Of a DNA stretch of 64,000 nucleotides, positions 12,876 through 23,325 are shown piece after piece. The position numbers were made by a program, and so were the translations under genes. This DNA is from Fremontodendron californicum (lineage: Eukaryota; Streptophyta; Magnoliopsida; Malvales; Malvaceae). The notes under the pieces were generated by a model. It saw only the letters and a list, made by a program, of their open reading frames with translations. It searched no databases and was not told the DNA's origin. The stretch spans positions 15,365,001 to 15,429,000 of the forward strand of contig JAULJL010000028.1 in assembly GCA_030761205.1 (NCBI GenBank), given 5' to 3'. The stretch's first letter is position 1. Every line of letters starts with the position of its first letter.

Positions 12876-14219
12876 TCAAGCATAATACTTCTTCAATTCA
12901 TCAGCATTCACGGGATTTCTCAAATCATCCCCGTCCATCCAAGTTAGAATCAATGCTCCTCCAGAAAAAGCTCTGTTTACCACATATGGTCATTCCCAAT
13001 TTAGAGCCCATTTTCCTCGCAGATCTTTCACTATAGGGAGAATTTTCCTTAGTACCAACTCCCTTTCTCGGAATTGTCTAGGACGAACCTTCTTGTTATG
13101 GGCTCAAATCATCCTTTTTTGATACAACTGCCCATGACAAATTGCCTTCAATCTTTTCTCCTCGATAAGATTCAACTGTTCATAACAAGCTCTAACCCAT
13201 TCTGCCTCTTCTAGGCCAACCTCCATCAAAACACGAAGTGAAGGAATCTCAACTTCAATAGGTAGCACTGCTTCCATCCCATATACCAAAGAAAACAGAG
13301 TTGCCCCTGTAGATGTGCTAACCGAAGTACGATATGCGTGAAGAGCATTAGGCAAGATCTCATGCCAATCCTTGTACACATCAGTCATCTTCTCAACAAT
13401 CTTCTTGATGTTTTTGTTGGCTACTTCTACTGCCCCATTCATCTTCGGACGACCCGAAGATGCTGAATTATGGTGTGTGATCTTGAACTGAGTACACACT
13501 TCTCTCATCATCTTATTATTATTCAGATTGACAGCATTATCTGAAATAATTCTTGATGGCAACCCATATCGACATATGATTTCCTTCTTAACAAATCTGC
13601 ATACCACCGACTTTGTTACATTCGCATAAAAAACAGCTTCTACCCATTTTATGAAATAATCTATAGCCATCAGGATGAAACGATGTCCATTCGAAGCTTT
13701 CGGAGTAATAGGCCTGATCATATCTATTCCCCACATTGAAAATAGCCATGGTGCAGTCATGACATGCAATGGTGATGGCGGCACATGAATCTTATCTGCA
13801 TATATCTAGCATTTATGGCACTTTCGAGAATAACTGATACAATCTTCTTCTACCGTTAGCCAATAATACCCTGCCCTCATAATCTGCTTAGCAAGCATGT
13901 GACCATTAGCATGGGTGCCACATATCCCTTCATGGACCTCTTCTATGATTCTCCGAGCTTCGACAGATCCGACACATCTCAATAAGACTTGGTCTTTCCC
14001 TTTCTTGTAGAGAATCTCACCATCTAAGACAAAACCCATCACCAATCTTCTCAAAGTCCTCTTGTCATTTTCTGTTGCTCGTTCAGGATACTGTTGACTC
14101 TTGATGTATTGCAATATGTCGTTATACCAAGGAAGGCCACCTGCTTCTTCTCCGATACTCAAGCAGTGGGCATAAGACTCATATATGCTCATCTTGACCG
14201 GCACAACTTCATCCCCTTC
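12876..14219 (-). pseudogene. Ogre integrase (zinc-binding, catalytic core, C-terminal domain)
   Basis: Integrase inserts the cDNA into the genome. The N-terminal HHCC zinc-binding motif is seen near 13802-13910 (GTHANGH...CHKC). The DDE core follows, with WGIDMI, IISDNA and NGAVEVANK carrying the three acidic residues, and then the C-terminal region ending near 12876 with FSGGALIL, typical of the Tat lineage. The frame is interrupted by a TAG right after CHKC (probably Gln to stop), a TGA just after the core (about 13094) and another TGA in the C-terminal part. It cannot encode a full protein as it stands. Confidence 0.85.
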
Positions 14220-14639
14220 ACTCACTTTAAACATTGATGACAAAGTAGCCAGAGCATCCGCCATTCGATTTTCTTCTCGGGGGAAGTAATTAAATTTTAC
14301 TTCTTCAAACTCCTCCAATAAACTCAGTATGAGTTCTCGATATCAGATTAACTTTGCATCTCGGGTTTCCCTTTCTCCGCGCAATCGATATATCACTAAA
14401 GCTGAGTCACCAAAAACCCTCAATTTTTTGATCTTTCTGTCTACGGCAGCACGAAGGCCCATAGTACATGCCTTATATTCTGCAGTATTGTTTGTACAAT
14501 CAAAATCCAATCTGGCAGTGAAAGGATAATAATCTTCTTTTGGGGATATGAGGACTGCACCAATTTCGTGTCCCATGGCATTGGATGCCCCATCAAAGTA
14601 CATCTTCCATATTTTCTTCTTTTTTAGAGGGAATCTCAT
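14220..14639 (-). pseudogene. second, archaeal-type RNase H (aRH) of Ogre
   Basis: The region reads KMYFDGASN ... NNTAEYKAC ... FGDSALVI ... REENRMADALATL, which are the conserved blocks of an RNase H with acidic residues D, E and D. It lies between the ordinary retrotransposon RNase H and integrase. A second RNase H at this place is diagnostic of the Tat lineage of Ty3/gypsy elements. One in-frame TGA lies at about 14334 (a C-to-T change in CGA would explain it). Confidence 0.85.
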
Positions 14640-15075
14640 CTTCTTCCGAGACGTACATCAAGTCTTCATCCGGGAAATCAAAGTTCAGAGGCTCATAATC
14701 TTCCACTGCTCGACTTGCTAAGAACTCAGCTACTATACTGCCCTTTATAGCTTTCTGACTTACATATACAATGTTGTACTCTGATAACAAAACTTGCCAT
14801 CTTGCTGTCTTCCCTGACAAAGAAGGTGCTTCTAACATGTACTTGATTGGATCTAGCTTGGCAATCAACCACGTCGTGTGGTACAACATGTACTGTCTGA
14901 GCCTTCGAGCAGTCCAAGATAAGGCATAGCATAATTTTTCTACCGACGAATATTTCAGTTCATAATTTGTAAACTTCTTGCTGAGGTAGTAAAGCGCTTG
15001 TTCTTTCTTCCCAGTCTCATCATGTTGCCCCAAGACACAATTCCGTGGATCTCTCAAATACTGATAAATACAGTA
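14640..15075 (-). pseudogene. Ogre retrotransposon-type RNase H (gRH) and tether
   Basis: Conserved segments VLGQHDETGKKEQALYYLSK and YSSVEKLCYAL belong to the RNase H that follows reverse transcriptase in Ty3/gypsy elements. It would degrade the RNA template during cDNA synthesis. The reading frame is open for about 150 codons and continues into the aRH region with a frame change near 14593-14639. It is separated from the RT part by a stop near 15058-15075. Confidence 0.82.
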
Positions 15076-16345
15076 TCATTGGTTAGCCGAAATAGGTGGC
15101 ATTAATACTGGTGGGTTTGATAGATAATGCTTAACCTTTTCAAAAGTGATTTGACACCCTTCATCCCATTCTCCTGGATCATATTTTTGAAGTAGCTTAA
15201 ATATTGGATCACATTTGTCGGTTAACTGAGAAATAAACCGAGCAATGTAATTCAATCTTCCCAGAAAGCCTTTTACTTCCTTTGGAGTACGAGGTGGTGG
15301 CAAATTCTAGATGGCCTTCACTTTATCCGGATCAATCTCAATTCCCTTTTTTCTAACAACAAAACCTAACAGTTTCCCCGAAGTGACTCTAAAAGTGCAT
15401 TTTGTCTGGTTTAGCTTGAGTCAAAACTTTCTTAGTCTTTCAAAGAGCTTTTTAAGATTCGTAATATGCTCCTCTTGTCCTTGTGACTTTGCAATCATAT
15501 CATCAACATAGACCTCAATTCCCTTATGCATCATATCATGAAACAAGGTCACCATGGTTCTCTGATATGTTGCCCCAGCATTCGTCAACCCAAACGGTAT
15601 TGCCTTGTAGCAGAATATCCCCCACATTGTAACAAATGTGGTTTTCTCCATATCTTCCGGTGCCATCTTAATCTGATTGTATCTCGAGAATCCGTCCATG
15701 AAAGAAAACAAGGAACTCTTCGCTGTATTATCCACCAAAGTATCGATGTGAGGCAAAGGGAAATTATCTTTAGGACTGGCCTTGTTCAGATCCCGATAAT
15801 CGACACACATCTTCACCTTGCCACCCTTCTTTGGTACTGGAACAATATTTGCCACCCATTTTGGATATTTTGCCACCGCTAAGAATCTGGCATCAAGCTG
15901 CTTCTTCACCTCTTATTTTATCTTTAACAGCATGTCCGACCTCATTCTTCTCAGCTTTTGCTGAATTGGCTTGCACTCTGGTCTTGAAGGGAGCTTATGA
16001 ACCACAATATCTGGATCCAACCCTATCATGTCTTGGTATGACCATGCAAATACATCTACATATTCCAGGAGCAAGGCTATCAATTCACTCTTTATTGATG
16101 ATGACAATGAGGTCCCAATTTTAACCTCCTTTATCTCCCCACTACTTCCTAAATTTATCATTTCCAATAGCTTCTTATGAGGAAGTACTTGTTTCTCCTC
16201 TTGTTCTATTTTCCTTAATAAGTCCAGAGGTAGACCATAATCTTCAATATCTTCGTTGGCCTCAAAATCACCCGTGCAAATGGGTCTTTCAAAACCAATT
16301 TCAGAATTACTGACAGGTTGGTCCTCATATTCTGCATCCGTATAC
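15076..16345 (-). pseudogene. Ogre reverse transcriptase
   Basis: Copies element RNA into cDNA. The N-terminal part (16345-15913) holds VDVFAWSYQDMIGLD and HKLPSRPECKPIQQK, both typical of Tat/Athila RTs. The catalytic part (15909-15421) has MCVDYRDLNKASPKD, FMDGFSRYNQIKMAP, PFGLTNAGATYQ and the active-site box YVDD. The thumb/connection part (15303-15076) has KEVKGFLGRLNYIARFIS. Stops or frame changes separate these three blocks at about 15910 and 15304-15420. Confidence 0.9.
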
Positions 16346-16560
16346 CTGTAAATAGGTGGGGGAGAAATATTATAGGAAAATCTATATACGATGAAAGAAA
16401 AATAAATAGCATAAATGAAAGAATATGGACACATCAATATCAAGAAAATGCATCGTGCTTGTTATTTATTGAATGAATTTTTTTAAACAAAAGTCCATTA
16501 CAGAAAAAAAAATCTTAATATTCTTGGGCAAATATAATTAAGATTGTTTTAAAGTATTAC
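16346..16560 (-). other. predicted Ogre intron between protease and RT
   Basis: On the coding strand a donor-like AA|GTAATA (intron starts 16560) and an acceptor with a strong pyrimidine tract, CTCCCCCACCTATTTACAG (intron ends 16346), bound 215 bp that contain stops. Joining them reads CCA AA|G TAT ACG and stays in phase with the RT frame. An intron at this place is known in Ogre elements. The acceptor is convincing; the donor choice is less certain. Confidence 0.6.
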
Positions 16561-17030
16561 TTTGGGATAGACCTAAAGACTATAGGCAGCTCGGTCGCAC
16601 TCTAATTGGTCAGTTTATATGCTGGTGGACAAGGTCGCACCATCCACTTTGCATTCTTACTCTCAATTTCTTTCTTCCCAGCCATGCAGATCATCATATC
16701 CTGTGTCTCACCCTTATCCATATGGAACTTTTCGAAAGCCTGTTCAATCATTATGAGTACATCATCAGAATCCTTTTCCCCAAAAAGAAAATCGACTGAG
16801 CAAAAGCTGTGAAGGATTGGTGGAAAGGTCATAGGCTCCCACTCAATATCCATACCCGCGAGACGGGCCATCCTCCTTTGTCGATTTTTCTCCACTTGTT
16901 TCCTCTTCTCCTGAGCCTTCGAAAGATATCCTAAACCAAAACGATCCTTCTTTCCAATCACTTCAATTGCTCGGGCCATTCCCTAAAGATACTTTCCAAG
17001 ACCTTTTCCTGCCCGACAACCCTTTCCCAC
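16561..17030 (-). pseudogene. Ogre linker with G-patch-like motif
   Basis: The coding strand reads VGKGCRAGKGLGKYL, a glycine pattern like a G-patch domain, then a TAG, then an open segment (16979-16602) that includes GLGYLSKAQEKRK and WMVRPCPPAYKLTN. G-patch segments after protease occur in several retroelements and may help RT activity. One stop follows KLTN, where a Trp codon is likely in the ancestor. The assignment rests on the glycine pattern and the position. Confidence 0.5.
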
Positions 17031-17250
17031 AATAGTCCTTACTCCCAACCTTGTATTCTTGGAGAACTTCGATTTTGGAATTTTTCGTCCCTTAGTGACG
17101 ACTACTGCATTTACAAACTCCAAAGATCGAAAAGAGCATTACAGTATCTTCGTTTGGCTCAATGTAAGGGGAACCAGTAGATGCAGAGGCTATGATGTCC
17201 TCTTCTCCCGACACAGTGATCAAACGTCCCTTCATTACAAACTTTCGCTT

Positions 17251-17852
17251 TTAGTGGAGAGATGAGGGTACAGCCCCAGCAGAATGTATCCAAGGCCTTC
17301 CTAACAAGCAATTGTAGGACGGGGTAATATCCATGACTTGGAAATTCATCTTATAGGTGCAAAGACCTATCTCCATCGGGACCTCGATAGTTCCCATTAC
17401 CTCCCGTCTAGTTCCATCAAAAGCTCTAACCACCGTGCAACTTGGCAGCATATAAGAAATATCAACAGGTAGTTTAGACAGGGTTCCCAAAGGCATCACA
17501 TTTAATGAAGAACCGTTATCCATGAGCACCTTCAGTAGTATGTGCCCCTTGCAGTGGTCGTTATGTGAAGAGCCTTTGTTGATCCAATACCATTGGATGG
17601 TATTTCATCATAACTGAAATATATGTGATCATCTACTGTAATATTTCCCACCAGCCTATCTAATTTCTCTACTAATATGTTATTGGTCACATATGCCTGA
17701 TTTAGAACTCTTAACAAGGCATTTCTGTGTGGCTCCGAATTCAGCAGCAATGACAGGATCGAAATTCTCGCTGGTTGACGCTGTAATTGCTCCACCACAC
17801 TATATTCGCTATGCTTTATAAACTTCAGAAACTCACAAGCTTTTTTTTTCAT
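17251..17852 (-). pseudogene. Ogre aspartic protease
   Basis: Would cleave the Gag-Pol polyprotein. The active-site box is LMDNGSSLNVMP (the D-N-G-S form common in Tat/Athila elements), and the second conserved block is YNCLLGRPWIHSAGA. The upstream part (17852-17532) and the active-site part (17529-17251) are in different frames, so a one-base frameshift lies near 17530-17560. The segment between this and gag (17853-18208) is probably element coding sequence too, but I could not read it confidently. Confidence 0.85.
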
Positions 17853-18208
17853 TTACCGGCTCTTTCACCGGGACTGAATTCTTCTCCATTCTTTTCAACT
17901 GATCCATCTCAATATGGACCGGTTCAACTATCTTTTCCCTTTATCTACTTCCCCTTCCTTTCTTGGTAGACCTTGCTCAACAATCTCAGGGGCATAGCAT
18001 CTCCCACTACTAGTTAAGTGCCCCTCTCCTGTTATGTCGGTTGCTACCTACTGACTAGAAGTGCTCGGCATAACCATGTTGCAATCATACTTCCATGGTG
18101 CAACCTTGTTTTTCTTTATATGAAAAAGAGGATGACAGTTCTATGATCAGTTTAGGCACGACTTCTTCAATAACCGGAGCAACCTTCTCCTCCGGCTCAT
18201 CATAGTAA

Positions 18209-20119
18209 TCAGAGGTCTTCTATGCCGTATCTAGTTGTATCCTTCGTAGCATCCACTTCTTCTTCTGCTTCCTCGTAGAATTCAGCCCGACCCTCATCCA
18301 TCATTCGTTGGACTTTAACCAAGAAATCCCCACAATCTTGTATGGTATGTCCTTTGCATTTATGGAAAGGACACCAATCTTCTATTATGCTTGCCACCAA
18401 TTTCAAACTGCCGTCATCCTAAACTATACCGGTTTTAACCATTTTGACCCATACTTTTAACATTGGAGTCTTAACTTCACTGATACATTTCTTCACCCGA
18501 TTGACTTTCCCTGATATCACTGCATTCACCTGGTTCTCAGCATGATTGGACAATGGATTACCCGCTACATTTGGCCCATTCTTTGACCCGAATTTCATAA
18601 CCCCGGAGTTGATTAGACTTCGAACTTTCTTTTTAAAGGCAATACAATCCTCGGTTGAATGCCCTTGAATCCCCGCGTGATACTCGCAGTTAGTATTTGC
18701 GTTGTACCATCTTGGGTATGGCAGTGTCAAAGGTTTAAGGTATATGGGTGCAACAAGCTGACCCTGCAACAATTTGGGATATAGTTCACCATAAGTGGTA
18801 GGAATCAGGTCAAATGGAGGTTTTTTATCATTCTTTGGTGAACGTTGGTCGTTGCGCACGGTTGGAATTGGCTGTTGTGGTATATTGGTATAAGGGAATA
18901 GATTTTGAGTAAGGTGGTTCACAGTGGGGTAGTAAGGATTATACCCCGGGTAAGGTGTGCAGGGTGTAGGAGGTGCATAGGATGTAGAAGAATATAGGGC
19001 CTAGGGGATGTATATGGTGTAGTAGGTGCATAGGGATATTGGTTGATGCTAACTGCGTGAGTTTCCTCTTTCTTCTTAGCAGGAAATACCTTCTTCGGAT
19101 TAGTAGACTCACCTCCCTCCATTTTTCCATTTCGCAAAATTCTTAGTGGCACTCCCCACCAATTTGTCATAATACGGTGCCTTTAAAGTATTGATAAAAA
19201 GCATCGTTGTTTCTTTGCTGGTTAAAGGGGGTTGCGCTTGAGTGGCCAAGTCCCTCCACCTTTGAGAGTACTCATTGAAACTCTCAGTAGTTTTCTTTTC
19301 TATGTTCTGCAGTGACAGCCTGTCAGGTACCATATCAGATACATGCTTATAATGCTCCATAAAAGCCCTGGCTAAATCCATCCAAGAACGGATCTTAGTC
19401 CGAGTCAGTTGATTATACCATCGGGTTGCAGACCCCGTCAAGCTATCCTGAAAGCAGTGGATAAGCAGTTTTTCATCATCATCATGTTCTGTCATTTTTC
19501 TACAGTACATGGTTAGGTGCTGATGGGTTGGTAGTCCCATTATATTTCTCAAAATCGGGTACTTTAAACTTGGGAGGAATCACCAAGCCATGTACCAAGC
19601 TCATTTCTTTGGCATCCAGAATGCCAAATAACTTTGCCCCCTCTATTGCTCTTAGTCTCTCTTCCAGCAATTGATACTTCTTCTGAGATTCTACAGTTTC
19701 CATCATTTTTAGCTTAGCCAACCTTGCCTTTTCTTTCTTAGCCAGTTCCTCAAAGTCCGGAACATCATAATATCACTTGGGTTAGCCCCAATGTTACCTT
19801 TTCTAGGAGCATAATTCTGTGCTTCAGCCGCTGGTTGGATATAAACATAAGAGCCTACCCCAATTGGCAGTTCATTTCCCACATGTTGGGATGCTTGGCC
19901 CTTCAGCTGCACGATTTCAGGTTGATCTTCCTCATTTACCACCATTTTTCCTGTGACCGAATTCTCCCCTGACCCTTTCTGTCTCATCATGGCGTTCATC
20001 ATTTCCATGAGTTTAGCCATTTGTTCCCTTGATTCCTCCTGAGACTTAATCAGCTGTTCTTGTAGTTCCCTTTGAACCCGTTCCATCCTCTCAATACGAG
20101 CAAGAATGTCATTCTCCAT
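18209..20119 (-). pseudogene. Ogre gag
   Basis: Structural capsid/nucleocapsid protein. From the N-terminus there is a coiled-coil-like segment (MENDILARIERMERVQRELQ, 20119-19980), a linker with VIPPKFKVPDFEKYNGTT (about 19570), and the retrotransposon gag domain with MTEHDDDEKLLIHCFQDSLTG, ATRWYNQL and FNEYSQRWRDLATQ (19552-19140). Two Cys/His nucleic-acid-binding patches follow: CEYHAGIQGHSTEDC (about 18690-18640) and CPFHKCKGHTIQDC (about 18375-18330). At least four frame changes or stops divide it (near 19710, 19510-19550, 19110-19170 and 18410). Confidence 0.85.
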
Positions 20120-20660
20120 GAGCCTAGCTTGAGATCTAGTGTTGTAGCAGTGTAGAAAATCCGTTTCTTTTGGAGTGCGCCCGATCTTACCTTAAGTTTT
20201 AAAAAATCATGGATTAGAATTTATTGACACATTTTTTATATTTATTAAAAATGAATGAATGACTAAATGTGAATGAATAAACAAACAGAATGAATAAATA
20301 AATAAATAAATGACTAAGTATATGAATATGAAAGAATAAATGAATGAACAAGTAAAATAAATAAGTGGCTAAGTATATGAATATGAATGAATAATCATGA
20401 ATGATTATAACTATGAATAAATGTATGAATGAACAAACAAAATATATAAAAATATGAATGCATTTGAAAGTATTGGCCCCGGGATAATTCCAACCAAACG
20501 GTCTTTCATTGATTTCCTGGTACTAAGTACATCAAAGATAAAATAAAAGGATCACTGCATAATCACTGCATAAGACAAATCCATAATTCGCCTATCTATT
20601 TCAAAGTGCTGTTACAAAATATTAGTCGTATAGTAACTCCTTCGGATCTTGGACTTTCTT
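20120..20660 (-). other. Ogre spacer between ORF1 and gag, with (AATGAATA)-like microsatellite
   Basis: Noncoding spacer. At 20240-20460 it is an irregular array of 'gaatgaataaat' and 'aagtatatgaatatg' units. No gene was seen. Confidence 0.6.
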
Positions 20661-22365
20661 TCACAGTCCTCTTTTGATTGCCTTGCTTTTCAATCTGACC
20701 CCTACTTGTTCATGGCTCCTAGACATGTCAGCAGAAACATCACTATGTAAACATTCCTTAGCTTGCTTCTCTAGTTGATTGGCTCGGGCTTCTTCATGCT
20801 TCGCTCTCTCTTTCCAATAGTGACTCTCCTTCTTGAGGTTTTTGACCTCTTGCTCCCACTCCTCGAAAGTCTTGAGGGTCTTTTCAAATCTGAGCTCGAA
20901 GCGGTACCATTTGTTTTCCAAATGTAATTCCTGAAGTTCGCCCTTGGCAGTGTCCCTTTCTCTTTTAATCCTTTCCATTTCTTTTTCCCGAGCTGATTCC
21001 CTATTTTTCATGTCCTCAATCTCTTCTTGAAGTCGGGCAATCTCTTTGCTCATTTGGGCTTTTTCTTTTTCAAATTCCGACTTTGCAATTTCTATCTCTG
21101 ATGGTGCTTCCTTTGGTGGTGAACTCATGAATTGAACTTCTTCCCCATTAGATGTTAACAACCTGTCATTAATCCTCATTTCTCTCCACCCGATGAGTTT
21201 TTTTCCATGCTACTACAATCTCGTGTACCTTTCTCGAGTACCCATCTTCTCCATAAGCAAAATCTAAACCGCTAAGATCATGGGTCGTAGGAGTAAACTG
21301 ACGGGATTTCGATTGTCTTAGTACCAGCAGTGGTGCATAGCTCACTCATCCACATACTCCTAATAATGGAATAGAAGCTTTACCTCCACATTTGTTCAAT
21401 ATCGGCATAGGAGCTATCCATCAAGCCCTCCAAATTATCATCTCAGCCCTGATATTCCGGAATATGTTGATCCATTATTCCTCAGTCCTATTTTCGAGCC
21501 AATCTCTCTTAAGAAATTCACCAATTGGTGCAAAAGACTTCCAATATGAGCGAAGAGGGAAATTCTCCTATTTATAAAAATGGCTCTGAACCCATATGTA
21601 AAGAAGCTGTATACAACCTATAAAATGACGTTTCCCTTCTCGTCTACAGAAATTCAGAGATCAGATTGTTTCTGCTATGATTGTCGGGGCTGGGTTTATC
21701 TTCTGCTCTAGCCTCTCGAAAATATCGAATACCGCCACATCCACATATCCTAATGTCTTTGGGAAGATAACTAAACCATAGATAGCCAAAGCAAAAATAT
21801 TTTTAACTGTCTCCTTACTTGAATGGTTATGGATTATGGTTCGTAAAGTATCCCATGAGATACAGTGGCTTACCCCTTTTCGGACAACATGGATTTCGGC
21901 CCAATTTCTTTCCACTCCCAAAATCTTAGACACCTTTTTCTTGAAACCCGACGTCTTTGTATTTTTCAAATAAATACGGTCGGGAATAAAATTCTCAATA
22001 TGTAGCAAGGTTGAATATTCCTCTATGGTAGGAGTCATATCCTCTCAGTTGAAAGTAAAACACTGATAAGCAGGATTTCAGAATTGCACCACAGCCCGGA
22101 TTACCTCACCACTGACCTTAACTTGAACTAACAGTGTTATGTCCCTATAAGTTTGAGTCAAGGCTTCTTTTTCTGATATGTTCCATTGATTCCATATACC
22201 CATCAATTCCAGGAGATCATTTTGCCTGATAGTAAGATCAACCTCGGCTGGCAATACTGACACATATCCCACTTTCAAACAATCCCCATTATCCTGCTGA
22301 CATTTCTCGGACTGTTTCCTAACCTCTAAATGCTTCTCGACCACTGAGACACTTTGACCTTCCAT
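20661..22365 (-). pseudogene. Ogre ORF1 (extra ORF upstream of gag)
   Basis: ORF1 of Ogre lies between the 5' UTR and gag; its function is unknown. Three open blocks share one frame: 22365-22078 (MEGQSVSVVEKHLEV...), 22038-21661 (MTPTIEEYSTLLHIENF...) and 21179-20661, a strongly charged coiled-coil segment (EIARLQEEIEDMKNRESARE). The bridges also read sensibly, for example CFTFN-stop-EDMTPT and IGEFLKRDWLENRTEE, with isolated stops that look like Trp or Gln codons changed by one base. The order relative to gag and the sequence character support the call. Confidence 0.75.
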
Positions 22366-23303
22366 GGAAGCCCTTTTGGTTGAATATTATCCCGAGACCA
22401 ATAACCTTCCATGTGCAAAAATGATGGCAAGAATGCAAAAAAAAAATGAATTAGTAACGAGAATAAATTCGAATAATACAACAAAAAAAAACATATAATT
22501 CAAATCAATAATTATCCCTGAGGATGCCAACAAAATTATAACACCCCTGTGATAAAACATCAAAACTTATTACGGACATTGTGATGTACGTTCATCATTG
22601 TCCGATTTACAAAAAGTAAACTTATTAGGAAAGTAGAATAAAAGATAAAAGGATTGGAAATATTCATCCATGTGTTCTTAACTTTGGGATATCTAATCGA
22701 AAATATGGCATGGCTTCGCCTAGGTTTACTATATGAAGGTGAATTAGTTCTAAAAGCCCCGAATTGTTCCTCACTGTCGCCGATGAAGGCTAGTAAGGCA
22801 CCTCGATAAAAATGGGTTCAATTCGTTAGAGTTTATTTCCCTAGCCCATGCGGATTGTTAATCACGAAGGCTTAGGTAATTTAGTACTCCGGAAGTGTTT
22901 CACTAGCCCATGTGGATTTTTAATCACGAAGGCTTAGTTACTTTGCTCCCACCTAACAGGACGGAACTCGGGTATAGGGCTCATGATATGAAAATGCACG
23001 TGTAGTGTGTGAGGAGAAATAACAAACCTTTCACCACCTATTCTACATCCCTTATTCTAAATGCCCCAACAAGATTAAACAATTAAAAACAATAATTAAG
23101 CAATAAATAAATGCACCAAAATAACCAAAGAACAATAATAATATGTATGCACATGAATATGGATATATTTAAAAACATTTTATTATTTTTGAAATTCTCC
23201 TTATTTAAAAAAAATATATGGGAATTAAAATTAAATACCAATTTTACCCGACAAAACCGAGACTTTGATAACACACGACTAATTCTAGGCCTGACTCTCT
23301 AAA
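22366..23303 (-). other. Ogre 5' untranslated region
   Basis: Leader between primer binding site and ORF1. It contains two copies of a segment 'ctagcccatg.ggatt.ttaatcacgaaggctta', about 57 bp apart, at 22842 and 22901. No coding frame is convincing. Confidence 0.65.
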
Positions 23304-23322
23304 GTCCCCAGCGGAGTCGCCA
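23304..23322 (-). other. Ogre primer binding site (tRNA-Arg type)
   Basis: Three bases inside the 5' LTR border the coding strand reads TGGCGACTCCGCTGGGGAC. This fits the 3' end of a tRNA (CCA end complement TGG) and resembles the tRNA-Arg site reported for Ogre. Confidence 0.75.
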
Positions 23323-23325
23323 AGC

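Noticed and set aside
15526..15882. 118-codon plus-strand open frame
   Set aside because: It lies opposite the reverse transcriptase block, which has clear catalytic motifs on the minus strand. It is an antisense shadow.
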